This document shows positions 50,451 through 62,201 of a stretch of 64,000 nucleotides of DNA, piece after piece (position 1 is the first letter of the stretch; every line of letters starts with the position of its first letter). Source of the DNA: Whitmania pigra (Eukaryota; Annelida; Clitellata; Hirudinida; Haemopidae); contig JAJTWR010000228.1 of NCBI GenBank assembly GCA_021613335.1, positions 1,747,501 to 1,811,500 of the forward strand, given 5' to 3'. Position numbers and translations under genes: made by a program. The notes beneath the pieces were generated by a model. The model ran no database searches and was not told the DNA's origin. It saw only the letters and a program-made list of their open reading frames with translations.

Positions 50451-53400
50451 TCATAAGAACGGATTAGTCTGCTGTCGATTGATAGGCAGCCCGGCGACAA
50501 ATGAGAATGGAATTTTTCCATTTTGGGAGGGGTCAAAAGGGTGAAGGTCGGTCAGCTCCTCCCCTTTCATTCCGTTCTGATTTGATGAAAACATCGGTAC
50601 AGACCCACTGTCAGGATGGCAAGACCTGGCAGAATCTGCAGCGTTCCGAGAGTTTGTTGGCATGGAGACGAGCTGTTGGGTCAAGGTCGCGTAGAAGGGA
50701 TTCGTGGGAGAGAACATTACCTTAGATTGATGATGTAGGCTCGATGTTGTTGTTTGTGCTGTGTTGAATGTTGCTTCAGTGTTGTTGTCATTGAGCTTCA
50801 TTTCACTTGTTGCTAAACAGGAAGGATATCGTACTTCAGTGTAGGAATAGTTTTTAAAAATTTATATTTAAGAATCAAATAATAACAACAATATCATAAT
50901 TTATATTATGACAAGAACAAGAATTATAACAACAATGTCAACAATTGATATTATTATGTGTTTATTAGAACAGTCCATTCAAAACCTAAATAAAACAACA
51001 AACTAAGCTACCTTGATAATGATCCGACCAAATGAAGTCTCCACTCGGAGGGGCATCAGTTTTTGGTTGTATGTTGCTGAAATCTTCGAATCCGAATCCA
51101 AAACCTGCACCCGACTTCTCATCGGTGGCATTCCAAGGGTCCCCCGACGACGGCACCGGAGCAACATTGGCACTGAAAACAGCAGCCAGGTCCTCCCAAG
51201 GATCGTAAGAATCGTTTCCTCCCGTCAGTCCGTCTGCGATCGGATCAAAACTATCACCTTCGTCGAGCGATTCGCTCCTCAAGGAATGCTTTTTTGCGAT
51301 GGAGAGGAGGGTTAGTCTCTTGCCGAGAGGTTTGCGATCGTTCTCGGGGTCTTTGTCCGGGTTCGACCCCGCGGGCGACGCCCCGTTGGAGTTCGGGAGT
51401 CGTCTGCTTTCTTCCAGAGCAGCTCGGAGTCCGGCCTCTTCCAGTTTTCTCCTTCTTTCGTGCTCCTCGTGTTCCTCGATGCTCATCTTCAATGCCAACT
51501 GGAGTTGGTAATCCGCGTCGCTCGAACCAAACTGCACCGGGCTCGCCGGCAGACTCCCCACATCCTTTGTCTCTAGTTATGGTTAGTTGCATTTTATTTT
51601 TTGGATTTATTGTAACAACAAATTTATTTTAATGTTTAATCAGTTTATTTTTGAAGCTTAAAAATTACTCCCATCCATTTGAAACAGTTGTAATTTTATA
51701 ACTATCGACTGAAGTTAACAATATTGAAGTCTAGTACCTTTGATATATTTGTCATCATCGACATCATTATTTTTGCCAACCTCTACATCATCATCATCAC
51801 CACCACCATTACCACTCATGCAATCCACCATGAGAATAAATAACAGCTCATGAACTGGTGTCACAAGAACATGTTGCGAGAACAAAGAGCATTAAAACCC
51901 ACATTGAAAATTCTCGTGATGCCACGAGGTCAATGAAAAAAAGAACCTTATGTTTATAAAGTTCTTTCGACAAAAGTCATCCCATGACCCAGTCAACTTT
52001 AAAAACAAAATTTTTTATTTTTTATAGCTTTTACCATTTTATCACACTTACTGCATTATTTAAAGTTACATCATGCTCACTTTTAGTCCTCATGGTGTCT
52101 TTCTGGAGACCTGGAGAACCCAAACCCTTGAATTAATAGACAGATTATCGGATTATTTGGAATATAAAATTAATAAATTAAACCATAAACCGACCCGATG
52201 CAACTCGAGACAGCTCGACTCAAACCGGACATAATAAGTGACCCAGCAAAAACTTTGGAGCACTCAACTTCCAAAAATAAAACTCAATCCTCCGTGGACA
52301 AACAAGGAGGACTAAAATTGAGCGCAAATTCTCGCAGACGTACCTTCCCGAAGTGAGTGTTTTCCTTGTAAATTCGCTTGGAGTTCTGCATTTTTGCTCT
52401 TTCGTTCTTCAGTCTATCCCCATCGTCAAGCAGGGAGATTATCTGCTTCGACTTGTCCCTGATCATGGCTCCGACATCCTTGCCCTCTTCGTGAAGGTCG
52501 TAACTGGAGAGAGATTTCAGCAGGTCCACCCTCTCCATGCTCTGCTGAGCCACCTGAGCGATTGAATTTGGTGGTGGAACGTTTTGAAGATTAGTTTTTC
52601 AATCAGGCGATCGTTGTGATGTGTTTTTAATGCATAAGGCTGTCCATGTTGTTGTTATAATAATAATAATAATAATAATGATGATGATGATGATGATGCT
52701 GATGCTGATGCTGATGCTGATGATGATGATAATGATAATATCAATAATAGTTAGCTTGTGGGATGAATTATTAAAACCACTAAAAGCATAGCTTAAGATA
52801 AGAATAAACATGATAAGGAGCTCCAACATTGTAAAAGTAGTTTACAGTAGTTAAAAGTGGTTTAAGTAGTTTTAATGAGAATAAACTATTTACTAATCAA
52901 GAAATTATGTATATTAATGATTGTGACTCGTACATAACGTGATGAAAGTGTTGCAAACTATTCAGAACACATCTTGACATAGTCATCATAACCATCATCA
53001 TTATCATCATGCAACAGTAATCATTTTTACACAACAAATAAAACAAACAGGGAATAAAAAATATAGCATAATACCTTTCTAACGAATAACAACAATAGCA
53101 AATGAAAATTAAATTATTATTAGTTGGATATTTATGTTATTATATTAGTGAAAATGCATGATTAATAATTAAAACATTTGCAACTGTTTGGTACCTTTTC
53201 ACTTCCACACTTTACCAGGTGATCTAGCACCAAGAGCGACTTGTAAACATGCCTCCAGTTCTTTACAGTGCGCTCAGACAACCTCTTCCAAATGATTCCA
53301 AGCATTTCCACAATGGCCACATTGTGGTGGCTCAGATCTGCTAACTGGTCGAGTTGCCTCGGGGTTGGACCCCAGTTGTTGTCATTCGAAGTGGCTTCCC

Positions 53401-53467
53401 TAATTTGGATTTCTGCGAAAGTGTATTGCTTGACGACGTTCTTGATCTTTCTTGTGACAGTCGACAT
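50451..53467 (-). CDS. EPN: Epsin, clathrin endocytosis adaptor
   Basis: Membrane-bending adaptor that binds PtdIns(4,5)P2, ubiquitinated cargo, AP2/clathrin and EH-domain proteins. Exons 53195-53467, 52344-52553, 51012-51570 and 50451-50812 stay in phase, 467 aa. The ENTH domain covers about 1-140: REATSNDNNWGP (23-34), WKRL, KNWRHVYKSLL (69-79), HEEGKDVGAMIR. Exon 3 has a UIM-type helix (QLQLALKMSIEEHE) and a second AALEES element, then DPW repeats (YDPWEDL, GDPWNAT). Exon 4 carries NPF motifs: TNPFY and the terminal TNPFL, the classic epsin end. It is shorter than vertebrate epsins, with only one UIM of full quality. One more exon is possible between exons 2 and 3 (about 51735-51830), since the exon 3 acceptor can also be used in phase 1. 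Confidence 0.93.
52657..52745. repeat. (AAT)n(GAT)n(GCTGAT)n microsatellite in epsin intron 1
   Basis: Compound trinucleotide run inside the 640 bp intron between epsin exons 1 and 2. Confidence 0.93.
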
Positions 53468-54099
53468 TATCGAGACAAAAGTCTATTTTTCTCAAATAAA
53501 AATCATTACTCTCAAGTATTTATCTTGAGGCTGTGAATTAGAGAATAACAATATGACATACAAAAATTTGTAATTTAGATGAACTGTTTGAGAAGAAATA
53601 TCGCTTCGCCTTATTTAATGTTTAAAGAACCGACACACACACAATAACAGTAGAGGTCCCAATGTTTCAACGAAAAAGTGTGAAGTTGAAAAAATTGTCC
53701 ATGACGCCAGCATTACCAACCCGTTTGATTTCAAACAACTCAATTCAAGTACGCCCCCAAGTGGCTTGTTGATTTTCAAAACGAAACTCGGCAACTTTTA
53801 AGCATTTACATTCAGATATCAAATACATCACATACACCTAATAGCTATTGTGTAGTCTATGTAATTAAATATATGATTTGGTAGACTCTATGAGTTGGCA
53901 TTTCCAGTGGTAGATTATGTTTTTGTAATTAAAATTTAAATCATTAAACACAAAGTTTATTCAGAAAATATATTACATTCTGAATAATGTCACATTAAAC
54001 AAAGTATAAAATCATGATGTTAAACATATAACAGTAGTAACAAGTCCTATTTACTCAAGAAAATCTCAATGCCCATCGTTGAAATGTAAAGAAATGCCA
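53468..54099. other. Epsin upstream region and 3' end of FMO copy A
   Basis: About 630 bp between two minus-strand genes. It holds the epsin promoter and 5' UTR (not resolved) and the 3' UTR of the FMO gene at 54100-56605. No ORF is supported. Confidence 0.6.
53956..53961 (-). terminator. Poly(A) signal of FMO copy A
   Basis: AATAAA on the minus strand, about 140 nt beyond the stop at 54100-54102. Confidence 0.5.
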
Positions 54100-56605
54100 T
54101 CACACATCTAGGTACAAACCATCATTTCCCATGATGTACTCACGATCTCTGTAATGTACCAAGTCTTCTGATCTTTGATGCCATGCCCTTTTGACTAAAT
54201 CTTCGATACAATATGGATGAGCGTCGAACTTACCAATAGAGGCAAGGTGTCTGTAGTACGTCCATTGGAAATGATGGGTTTCGAAGGGATTCATGCGGGC
54301 ATCCACTCCGTAAGAACGTTTTATATCGTTATATTCTTTCGTATCTTCTTCCATTTTTTCTCCAATGGGTAGCGTTATTTTACCCTCATAAAGTGCCAAC
54401 AGAAACTGTGCCTGAATCTCATATTGGATATAAGGCACGGCAGCGCTAAAGAAACCTATTATAGAAAGAGTTGGTCTACTCATACATATGAGGTCCTTAT
54501 AAAGAGGCCCCACGTTGAAAGGGGACGTGACTGCAATGCCACAGTTTGCACTCAAGAAAGGATAGCTGTGATAAAATCCAGTGCAGAATATAATCACATC
54601 TATAGGTCCAATCAAATAGCTGTTTTCTGCTATGCAGTCGTAACTAGAATTCTTATAATCAATCGAGACATCTACATCATTGTTCTGAAAGCCAGCATCA
54701 GATTGTTTAGGATTAACACTAGCTTTAGGGTCACTGTTGATGTAACTTGTATCACCATCATCTGCATATGCCCTACACACAAGTGCAGAATCAGAGGTTA
54801 AATGGATTATCTCTCCAACTTGACAAATTCCATCTGAAAGGGTGAGTTTTTCGCCATGCCTTTGACAAAGCCATGCTGAAATTAAAAAAGCAGGCATAGT
54901 AAACCAGACTATAGTGTATGTGTAATCTAATTTGAAATTATAAAAAGATCTTTTAAAAAGCATTACCTAGCTAATAATACTTAAGTATGATGGTACTTAA
55001 AGTGATGCTAACTTTTCTCGGCACAACTAGCAATTTCAATTGATATATCAATTCCACTTGAACCCCCTCCAATCAGAAGCACTCTTTTGTCCCTGAAATC
55101 CTCGGGGTCTCTGTACCTCTGGGAGTGGATCATTTGTCCTTTGAAAACGTCCATTCCCTTTATTTTTGGGTAATAAGGCACGGAATGTTTTCTGCAAAGT
55201 ACGTGAAAATGAGATTTTTGTAATTAAGTAAGGAAATTAGTAATATTACCCATTGCAGACTATGACAACATCGAATTCAAATTCTTCTTGCACCTTTGTG
55301 TGGACATCCTCAATTCTCACCATCCAAGAGTCTTCCATCTTTGGATCAACTTTTAACACTCTTTTATTAAACTGGAAATATCATATAAATAATGCTTTAA
55401 ATAAAATTTAAAAGTCCTAACTACAATCATTTTAAAATTAAATATAGCTAATAGCTATTTCATGATTTAAACATGAAATCTGACCATACTATATCAAAAT
55501 CATTACACATGTTCACATTACATGATTGGAAACAGACAGCTTAATTACATTTTATGCTCAGTGAACATAATTTAATTTATTTACATAAAATGTAACCTTA
55601 ATGTACTTTCTTAACTGAAATTCATCTGCAAATTTTTCCAAATATTTCTTGACATCAACATGTGAAATGTACGAAGGCAGTTCATCAGGGTATGGAAAAC
55701 CATCAAACAACACGGCCTGCTTTGGAAGATTGGTTCTGTTGCAGCAAAAGTTATAATTATAATTATTTATGGAATATTTTTGCATAAACAAAGCCAGCTC
55801 ATTTTTTAAATACTTTGAGAATCCAAAATATAAGTTAAAATCTAATGCAAAATCTAGCTTAATATTTTAAAACATGAAAAGCAATCAAGTTTATTGTATT
55901 TAGTTTTTGTTTTTTTTTCATTTAACCGATTTTTTGAGTGCCTTATGTATCCGAATAGAATGTGAAGGCACTTCTTAATCGATCCACCATTTATATAGCG
56001 CCCCTATCCGAGGGTGCTCCCTGGCGGTGCGAGCTGGGTTGCGACCACGACACGTAACAACTGTTGCTATCACCGCCGTTCTCTGCCACGCAACGCTCGA
56101 AGCCAACTAGCAAGCCGTCAAGGACGTCATTTGGGGACCAGGTGACTGACTTTTGGCCAGGGATGTATTTGGGGAGGAAGGAGGAAAATGCCCCTCCCTC
56201 TGACTTTAGACCATACGCAAAAAAAGGTCATCTCCTCAAGCTGTGTCAGGGTTTCTCTTCCTTGGAAAATGCTAAAATAAATGACGTCCCTGCTTTTGGC
56301 TAGAAGCAAAAACACCATATGTCCGAGTTTTGCGCTGGTTTGTCTTTCTGAAAAAACTAGAATAATGTCACTAAAGACAATTAAGCAATAGTAAGCATTT
56401 ACCTCATATATTTGTAAATGGCCGTGTATTGACTCCCCGTGGGATGGTTTGGGTCATCAATGTTATCGCAATAATTCCATAATCCACCCACATTTGATAA
56501 CTGCTCAAAGCAGACGACTTCAAAAACTTCTTTCCTGGCAGTGAATCGTCGAAGAACAGCTAAACCTGCTGCTCCCGCTCCAATTACGGCAACCTTAAGA
56601 ACCAT
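54100..56605 (-). CDS. Flavin-containing monooxygenase, copy A
   Basis: NADPH- and FAD-dependent monooxygenase that oxidises soft nucleophiles (N, S) on small molecules. Exons 56403-56605, 55597-55735, 55250-55371, 55013-55191 and 54100-54875 stay in phase, 472 aa, normal for the family. FAD site GAGAAG (9-14) with a matching acidic end EVVCFEQ and GGLWNY. FMO signature FKGQMIHSQRY (171-181), NADPH site GGGSSG (196-201) and the late FCTGF motif (311-315). There is no N-terminal signal or C-terminal anchor, so it is probably soluble, as in insect senecionine N-oxygenase-like FMOs. The start is the ATG at 56605; the longer frame starts at a TTG. Copy B lies directly upstream on the same strand with identical exon structure, so this is a tandem duplicate. 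Confidence 0.93.
55985..56310. other. GC-richer island in FMO copy A intron 1
   Basis: About 320 bp in an otherwise AT-rich intron, with runs such as GCGCCCCTATCC and GCCCCTCCCTCTG. The matching intron of copy B lacks it, so it arrived after the duplication. It is probably an inserted mobile-element fragment, but I see no terminal repeats or coding motif. Confidence 0.45.
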
Positions 56606-57637
56606 TCTTACCAAAACGTGTCAATGTCGTTAAATTAAACAAATTTTGTTGAAATTATTATCCAAACTTCGGACATGAATTATTCATCCGATGTTTCAAA
56701 TTGGCATAATCTTTTTACGATAAGGGCCGCGAAACATGTGACAAATTACAAAGTTCAGTTTCTGGTTTTACTGGCCGACTTAATTATTGGATGATCAAGT
56801 CCTAATAAGCATCATTCTATTGTTTCTTACTACCATAATGTTAAGATGTTTGCGACTAAATATTTTAGAGCTGTATGTACTAAAACTAGAAATTCTTCAC
56901 AAACTGAATTTATTTATTTATTACAATTAAAACTTAGTGTACTATTTTCTAAAAAACCAAATTTCTCAAAAAGGAAAGGGTATTCTAGCCCTAACCCAGT
57001 GGCATGGCTAGGGGTCATCTTGTGTTTAGTGACGCCAACTTGATAAATGTAAGCGGAAAGAGGTGTCAAATTACCACAATTGAATACCAAATGAATGATT
57101 TTGACAAATTATCAGTCACGCCCCTGGCGTCTGCCCTAACCCCATTCGTACTGAAAACAAATTCGTTATATACTTAAAATATTTGCTCTGAGAAAAAAAA
57201 CCTCTTTACGTACATTGTTTCTAAGTCTTGGCTCTATTCGATGATTCTACTAATGAAAAAAGCGATTTTGAATATTACGATCACATAGGGAGATATATGT
57301 AATTTGCTGAATAAGCAAGAAAATAAGATGTTACTAATTTGCTTGCTTATGAACAAATTATCACTGGGGTTTCTTATAAAAATATAACAAAAACAACAGC
57401 TACAACGAAACTACTATACGCCGATTGCAAAAAACTTTATATGATAAATATTAATTAGACTGAAAATGTTTTGACACTTTTATTCTATATTTCTATTGAG
57501 ATAATTTTAAACAGATTTGAACCAACAGAAATTGATGTTTAACAAAAATTATGAAAATAAAGACTTTAAATTAGGATGATTGTCTTAGAAAGTCAAAGCA
57601 ATACCAATAGGTACTTCCTGATAATTATATCTGAGCA
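56606..57637. other. Spacer between FMO copies
   Basis: The first 170 bp holds the copy A upstream region, similar to that of copy B. At 56997-57015 the sequence CAGTGGCATGGCTAGGGG looks like the end of a DNA transposon, with a partial inverted counterpart GCCCCTGGCGTC near 57119. The rest is AT-rich with no gene. Copy B's poly(A) signal is at 57479-57484. Confidence 0.5.
57479..57484 (-). terminator. Poly(A) signal of FMO copy B
   Basis: AATAAA on minus, about 154 nt beyond the stop at 57638-57640, a distance similar to copy A. Confidence 0.45.
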
Positions 57638-59666
57638 TCAAGAATCTATATATAAACCATCATTTCCCAAGACATATTTGCGATCTTTGTAATTTGTCAA
57701 ATCTTCAGATCGTTGATCCCATGCTCTTTTGACCAAATCTTCGATACAATATGGCGGCGGGTCGAAATTACCAACTGAGGCAAGATGTTTGTAATAAGCC
57801 CATTGGAAATAATGGGTTTTCAAAGGATTAAAAAGGACATCAACACCATATGAACGTTTTAAATCATTAAACTCTTTCATGTCTTCTTCCAATTTTTCTC
57901 CACAGGGTAGGTTTACTTTACCCTCATAAAGTGCCACCAAAAATTGTGCCTGGCAATCAAACAGTACATATGGCAAAATAGAACTAAAGAGACCCACCAC
58001 AGAAAGAGTTGGTCTGCTCAGGCACATGAGGTCTTTATAAAAAGGTCCCACGTGGAAAGGTGACGTGACTGCAATGCCACAATCTGCACTCAAAAAAGGA
58101 TAGCTGTGATAAAAACCAGTGCAGAATATAATCACATCTATAGGTCCAATCAAGAAGCTGTTTTCTGATAAACAACTGAAACTAGAGTTCTTGTAATTAA
58201 TTAAGGCATCTCCAACATTGTTCTGAAAATCACCAGATTGCTTAGGATTCACACTAAGATTAGAGATGCCACTGATGTAATGTTCATTGCCATCATCTGC
58301 ATATGCCCCACACACAAGTGCAGAATCAGAGGTCAAATGGATTATCTCTCCAACTTGACAAATTTCATCTGAAACTCTGAGTTTATGTCCATGTCTTTGA
58401 CAAAGCCAGGCTGAAATTGAGGAAATTCTATGTAAATTCCATTTTTAACTATATAAAATCCTTGATATGTTATCAAGTTTGAAAATAAAAAGATCTTCTA
58501 ATAGAAATTATGAATTACCTAAAGTAGAAACTAAGAATAACATGAAATTCTTTTTAAAGTCATACTAACTTTTCTCGGCATAGGTAAAAATTTCAATTGC
58601 AATGTCAATTCCACTCGGACCACCTCCAACAACGAGAACCTTTTTGCCTCTGAAATCTTCAGGGTCTCTGTAACGCTGTGAGTGGATCATTTTTCCTTTG
58701 AAAACATCCATTCCTTTTATTTTTGGGTAGTAAGGCACAGAATGCTTTCTGGAAAAGTACTGGAAAATGAGATATAATTAAGTAAAGTAAAACGTAATAT
58801 TACCCATTGCAGACTATGACAACATCGAATTCAAATTCTTCTTGCACCTTTGTGTAGACATCCTCAATTCTCACCATCCAAGAGTCTTCCTTCCCCATGG
58901 CCATCTTTGGATCAACTCTCAACACTCTTTTATTAAACTGATCATAAAGATCATTTTTAAAATTTGTAGAGATTATGTTCATCAAAATATGAAACAATAT
59001 TTACATTCAAATCAAAATGAATAAAAATGTAGATCTTGTTTAGGGATCTTCAAGTTATTTAAGACATTAATAATGAGCAAATATTATTAATTTTCACATA
59101 TGGACACCTTGATGTACTTTCTTAACTGAAATTCATCTGCAAATCTTTCCAAATATTCCTTGACATCAGCATGTGAAATGTAGGAAGGCAGTTCATCAGG
59201 GTATGGAAAACCTTCAAACAACATGACTTGCTTTGGAAGATTGGTTCTGTTGCAACATAATTTGTTAAAATTTGAAACAAATATATGAACCTATTTTTTT
59301 AACAAAAAAAAGCCAGAGTAATTTTATTTTGCAAATACTTTAATGTTAAAACATAAATAAAAATAACGAACATGCAATGACGAAACAAATTCAAACATTA
59401 AATTTAATATTCTAAAGAAAAAACATGCAAGACAATTAAGCATTATTGGGCTTTTACCTCATATGTTTGTAAATGGCCGTGTATTGACTCCCCGTGGGAT
59501 GGTTTGGGTCATCAATGTTATCGCAATAATTCCATAATCCACCCACATTTGATAACTGCTCAAAGCAGACGACTTCAAAAACTTCTTTCCTGACAGTGAA
59601 TCGCCGAAGAACAGCTAAACCTGCTGCTCCCGCTCCAATAACAGCAACCCTGCGACCCATTCTCAT
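57638..59666 (-). CDS. Flavin-containing monooxygenase, copy B
   Basis: Tandem paralogue of the gene at 54100-56605 with the same family role. Exons 59458-59666, 59108-59246, 58804-58937, 58570-58748 and 57638-58410 stay in phase, 477 aa. FAD site GAGAAG (11-16), FMO signature FKGKMIHSQRY, NADPH site GGGPSG, late motif FCTGF. The N-terminal exon is almost identical to copy A at protein level (FEQLSNVGGLWNYCDNI), while the last exon is more diverged. Exon 3 is 12 nt longer and adds AMGK-type residues after DPKM. ATGs at 59666 and 59660 are both in frame; the first is used. Introns are shorter than in copy A and lack the GC-rich insert. Confidence 0.93.
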
Positions 59667-60013
59667 CCGAAAATGTCAAAATTGTTGAACTATATTTTTT
59701 TTTTAAATAAATACTCCAAATTCGAGCGTGAATTTAATCGGCGTATCAAATTGGAAATATCATTTTAGCATGCAGGCCGCGAAACTTGTGATATCACAAA
59801 GTCAAAGTTCAGCTTGTAGTTGACTGATTCAGATGATGATTAGTCCAGATCTCTATTAGTCCATTATTTAATAGTTATATAGTGTCAGAAATAATTAGTA
59901 ATATTAATTTTTAAATCGTTCAGTCATTACGTTACGATGTTCGCGTCGAAATAATGTGAAATAGAATTAAAATCCAGAAAATATTGCATCTTTTTGTTGA
60001 TAAAATATTAAAA
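59667..60013. promoter_or_regulatory. Upstream region of FMO copy B, shared with copy A
   Basis: The stretch 59740-59815 (CAAATTGGA ... GGCCGCGAAAC ... CAAAGTTCAG) matches 56697-56760 upstream of copy A. The core GGCCGCGAAAC is identical in both, at 59776-59787 and 56727-56737. Conservation through the duplication makes this a candidate promoter element. Confidence 0.45.
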
Positions 60014-60267
60014 TACAGGGTTGTCCAAAAGTCAAGAGTTACAGCTACTTCATTATCCGTTTCACCTTCACAATAGCGTTTTAGATATAAATTATAAAAA
60101 ATAACACTGAACGCTCTTTCTATGCTACTTATTCATGTCTGCTAAAAACGGTATACATTTTATAAATTTGTTTTTTATTTAAAGAATTGTGAATGATGGC
60201 AAACAATTACAATACATGCCAAAGAAAGTGAATAATAAAGCAGTATTGGAAGTTGGAAAATGCCAAG

Positions 60268-60452
60268 TGTTATATCTCTGAGATCCCGAAGAAAGGCAAG
60301 GTTTAACGTAACGGTTTATTCACAAGTGAACAACAACTACACACGGTCACTACACGAGAGAGAGAGAGTGAGCGATAGCTCAAGGCTATTTATAGAACAT
60401 GTTCCATTGTGTTCATGGCGCGCTCCACTCTCATTGGTTCCTCACCACTACA
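60268..60452 (-). repeat. LTR (3' end of element)
   Basis: Direct repeat of 61154-61340 with only a few differences, including the length of a GAGAGA tract. It adjoins the purine tract on its inner side. Confidence 0.88.
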
Positions 60453-61153
60453 CCTCCCCCCTAACAAGTTCGTACTTCTTCTTGGACGCATCCATCTCCA
60501 ATCTCTTCGGCGGTCGGCGTCTCCTCTTTGGTCTGCTGTGGCTCCCTCCCCTCTCAACTTCTGAAAAGTCCTCTTGAAGGTGTCCACAAAACGTTCTGCC
60601 TTCTTCATGGAGCATCGGCCCAGTTCCTCCTTGAAGAGCTCTGGGTGTCTGTCGGACAATTCTTGGGACAGACCTCCTACTTCAACTGTTCTCTGTTCCA
60701 CTTGACAGCAGATGGCGTTGAAGGCCTTCGCAAATGGTGGCAACTGGTCCAGCCCCTCAATGCCCAAAAGCTGGTCCACGTCCTTAGCCACGAAGCAGCG
60801 ACCATGGCCAGTGAACCCTTGGCAGCGGAATTGCACATCGAAACAACCAAGTACCTTAATCGGGGTGCCATTTGCAGCTGACAGTGACTGAAGACTTGTC
60901 CTGATCTGGAGCTCCAATCTTCTCCCATGTGTCCGCGTTGATGATGGTTACATCTGCACCCGCGTCAAGCTGCATATCAATCGTGATGCTTCCAAAATCG
61001 ATCTTGGCAAATTTCCTTTTCCCCCTTTTTTGGCTGTCATCGATCTTCTTTACTCTCAATTTCTTGGGACAACTCTTTGCCAGATGAGTTGTCTCATCAC
61101 AGATGAAACATCTCCTTACAGTTGAAGGCTTACAAAGAACCTCGTCGCCAAAA

Positions 61154-61340
61154 TGTTATATCTCTGAGATCCCGAAGAAAGGCAAGGTTTAACGTAACGG
61201 TTTATTCACAAGTAAACAACAACTACACACGGTCACTACACGAGAGAGAGAGAGAGTGAGCGATAGCTCAAGGATATTTATAAAACATGTTCCATTGTGT
61301 TCATGGCGCGCTTCACTCTCATTGGTTCCTCACCACAACA
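61154..61340 (-). repeat. LTR (5' end of element)
   Basis: Partner of the repeat at 60268-60452. High identity of the pair points to a fairly recent insertion. Confidence 0.88.
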
Positions 61341-62000
61341 CCGAGCATTGGTGCAGAGCTTGGCAAGAAGTCTTCAAACTCCTCCACTTTCGCTCAAGGC
61401 AAATTTATCGCTTAAAATTTATCCCAAATTTGAAACTCTAGATTCAGTGTATAATGCTCTAAAATTTGGATGTCCTAAGACTTCCAAGACTGAAGTAAAT
61501 GAGATGCTGATGGCTGTAACATTTGTAACCAGTCCAAAGAACTCCAAACGACGCGCTTTGCAACAACTATCCATGCCAAGAACATCATTGCGATTAATAA
61601 TGGATAAGCCGAAATTGAGACGGTACTGTAAACAACTTCAGGGAAATTGGTGATGTAAAGAAGAAACCTGGCCTCCCACGAACAGCGAGGTCACCCCAAA
61701 ACATTGTCACGGTGAGACAATCATGTTTTGAGATCCATCGACTGTCTGTCCAGAAACATGCATCCGATCATGGGTTGTCTGCTTGTTCTGTGAGACGAAT
61801 CCTTCATAAAGAATTGAAATTTTCCCATCAAGTATCAAGCCCCGCCCTCTCGAATAAGCTCATATTCAACATCCTCGAAGTAACAATCGCTTCAGGGCGC
61901 CAAATTCAAATAAGCAAATTGCTCTGCTCCACCCTGGGACTTGGATAGGTGACCTTCTGGGGATACCGTCCTAATCATGTAGTTATGAAATAGACGTTAA

Positions 62001-62201
62001 TACACTTACACACACGATTTAATAGGTTTTTAAGCAAATCATAATTTTGTAATTTTAAAACGATTAATGAACGTTTTCAAATTTTTTATTTTGGGTAGTG
62101 GTCTTTCATTTTGACTGTTAAGAAGTAGGAAGTTGATTAGGAACAGTTTTAGAAAATAAAATTATTAATTTAACAAACTTAATTTGTAAAAGAGTTGGAA
62201 A
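62001..62201. other. AT-rich spacer before the last gene
   Basis: No feature seen; it must contain the 5' UTR or promoter of the gene starting at 62202. Confidence 0.5.

Larger units (their letters stand above)
60268..61340 (-). mobile_element. Internally deleted LTR retrotransposon (gypsy-like)
   Basis: Two near-identical direct repeats of about 186 bp (60268-60452 and 61154-61340), each TG...CA, enclose about 700 bp. On the minus strand the inner part follows a TTTTGGCGACGAGG primer-site-like start and gives a CCHC knuckle CFICDETTHLAKSC, an aspartic protease core MQLDAGADVTIIN (60856-61059), and a further frame with LLGIEGLDQLPPF (60390-60917). A purine tract AGGGGGGAGG lies next to the 3' LTR. 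Reverse transcriptase, RNase H and integrase are absent. Flanks CCAAG and CCGAG look like a 5 bp target duplication with one change. Confidence 0.85.
60014..62000 (+). mobile_element. Tc1/mariner-like transposon remnant (interrupted)
   Basis: The left end at about 60014 reads ACAGGGTTGTCCAAAAGT, a typical mariner-type terminal sequence. Downstream of the LTR insertion, at 61670-61850, frames give GLPRTARSPQNIVTVRQS and ASDHGLSACSVRRILHKEL, matching the helix-turn-helix part of mariner-type transposases. Stop codons and frame breaks are present, the DDE catalytic half is not seen, and I could not find the right inverted end. It is dead and probably truncated. Confidence 0.6.
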
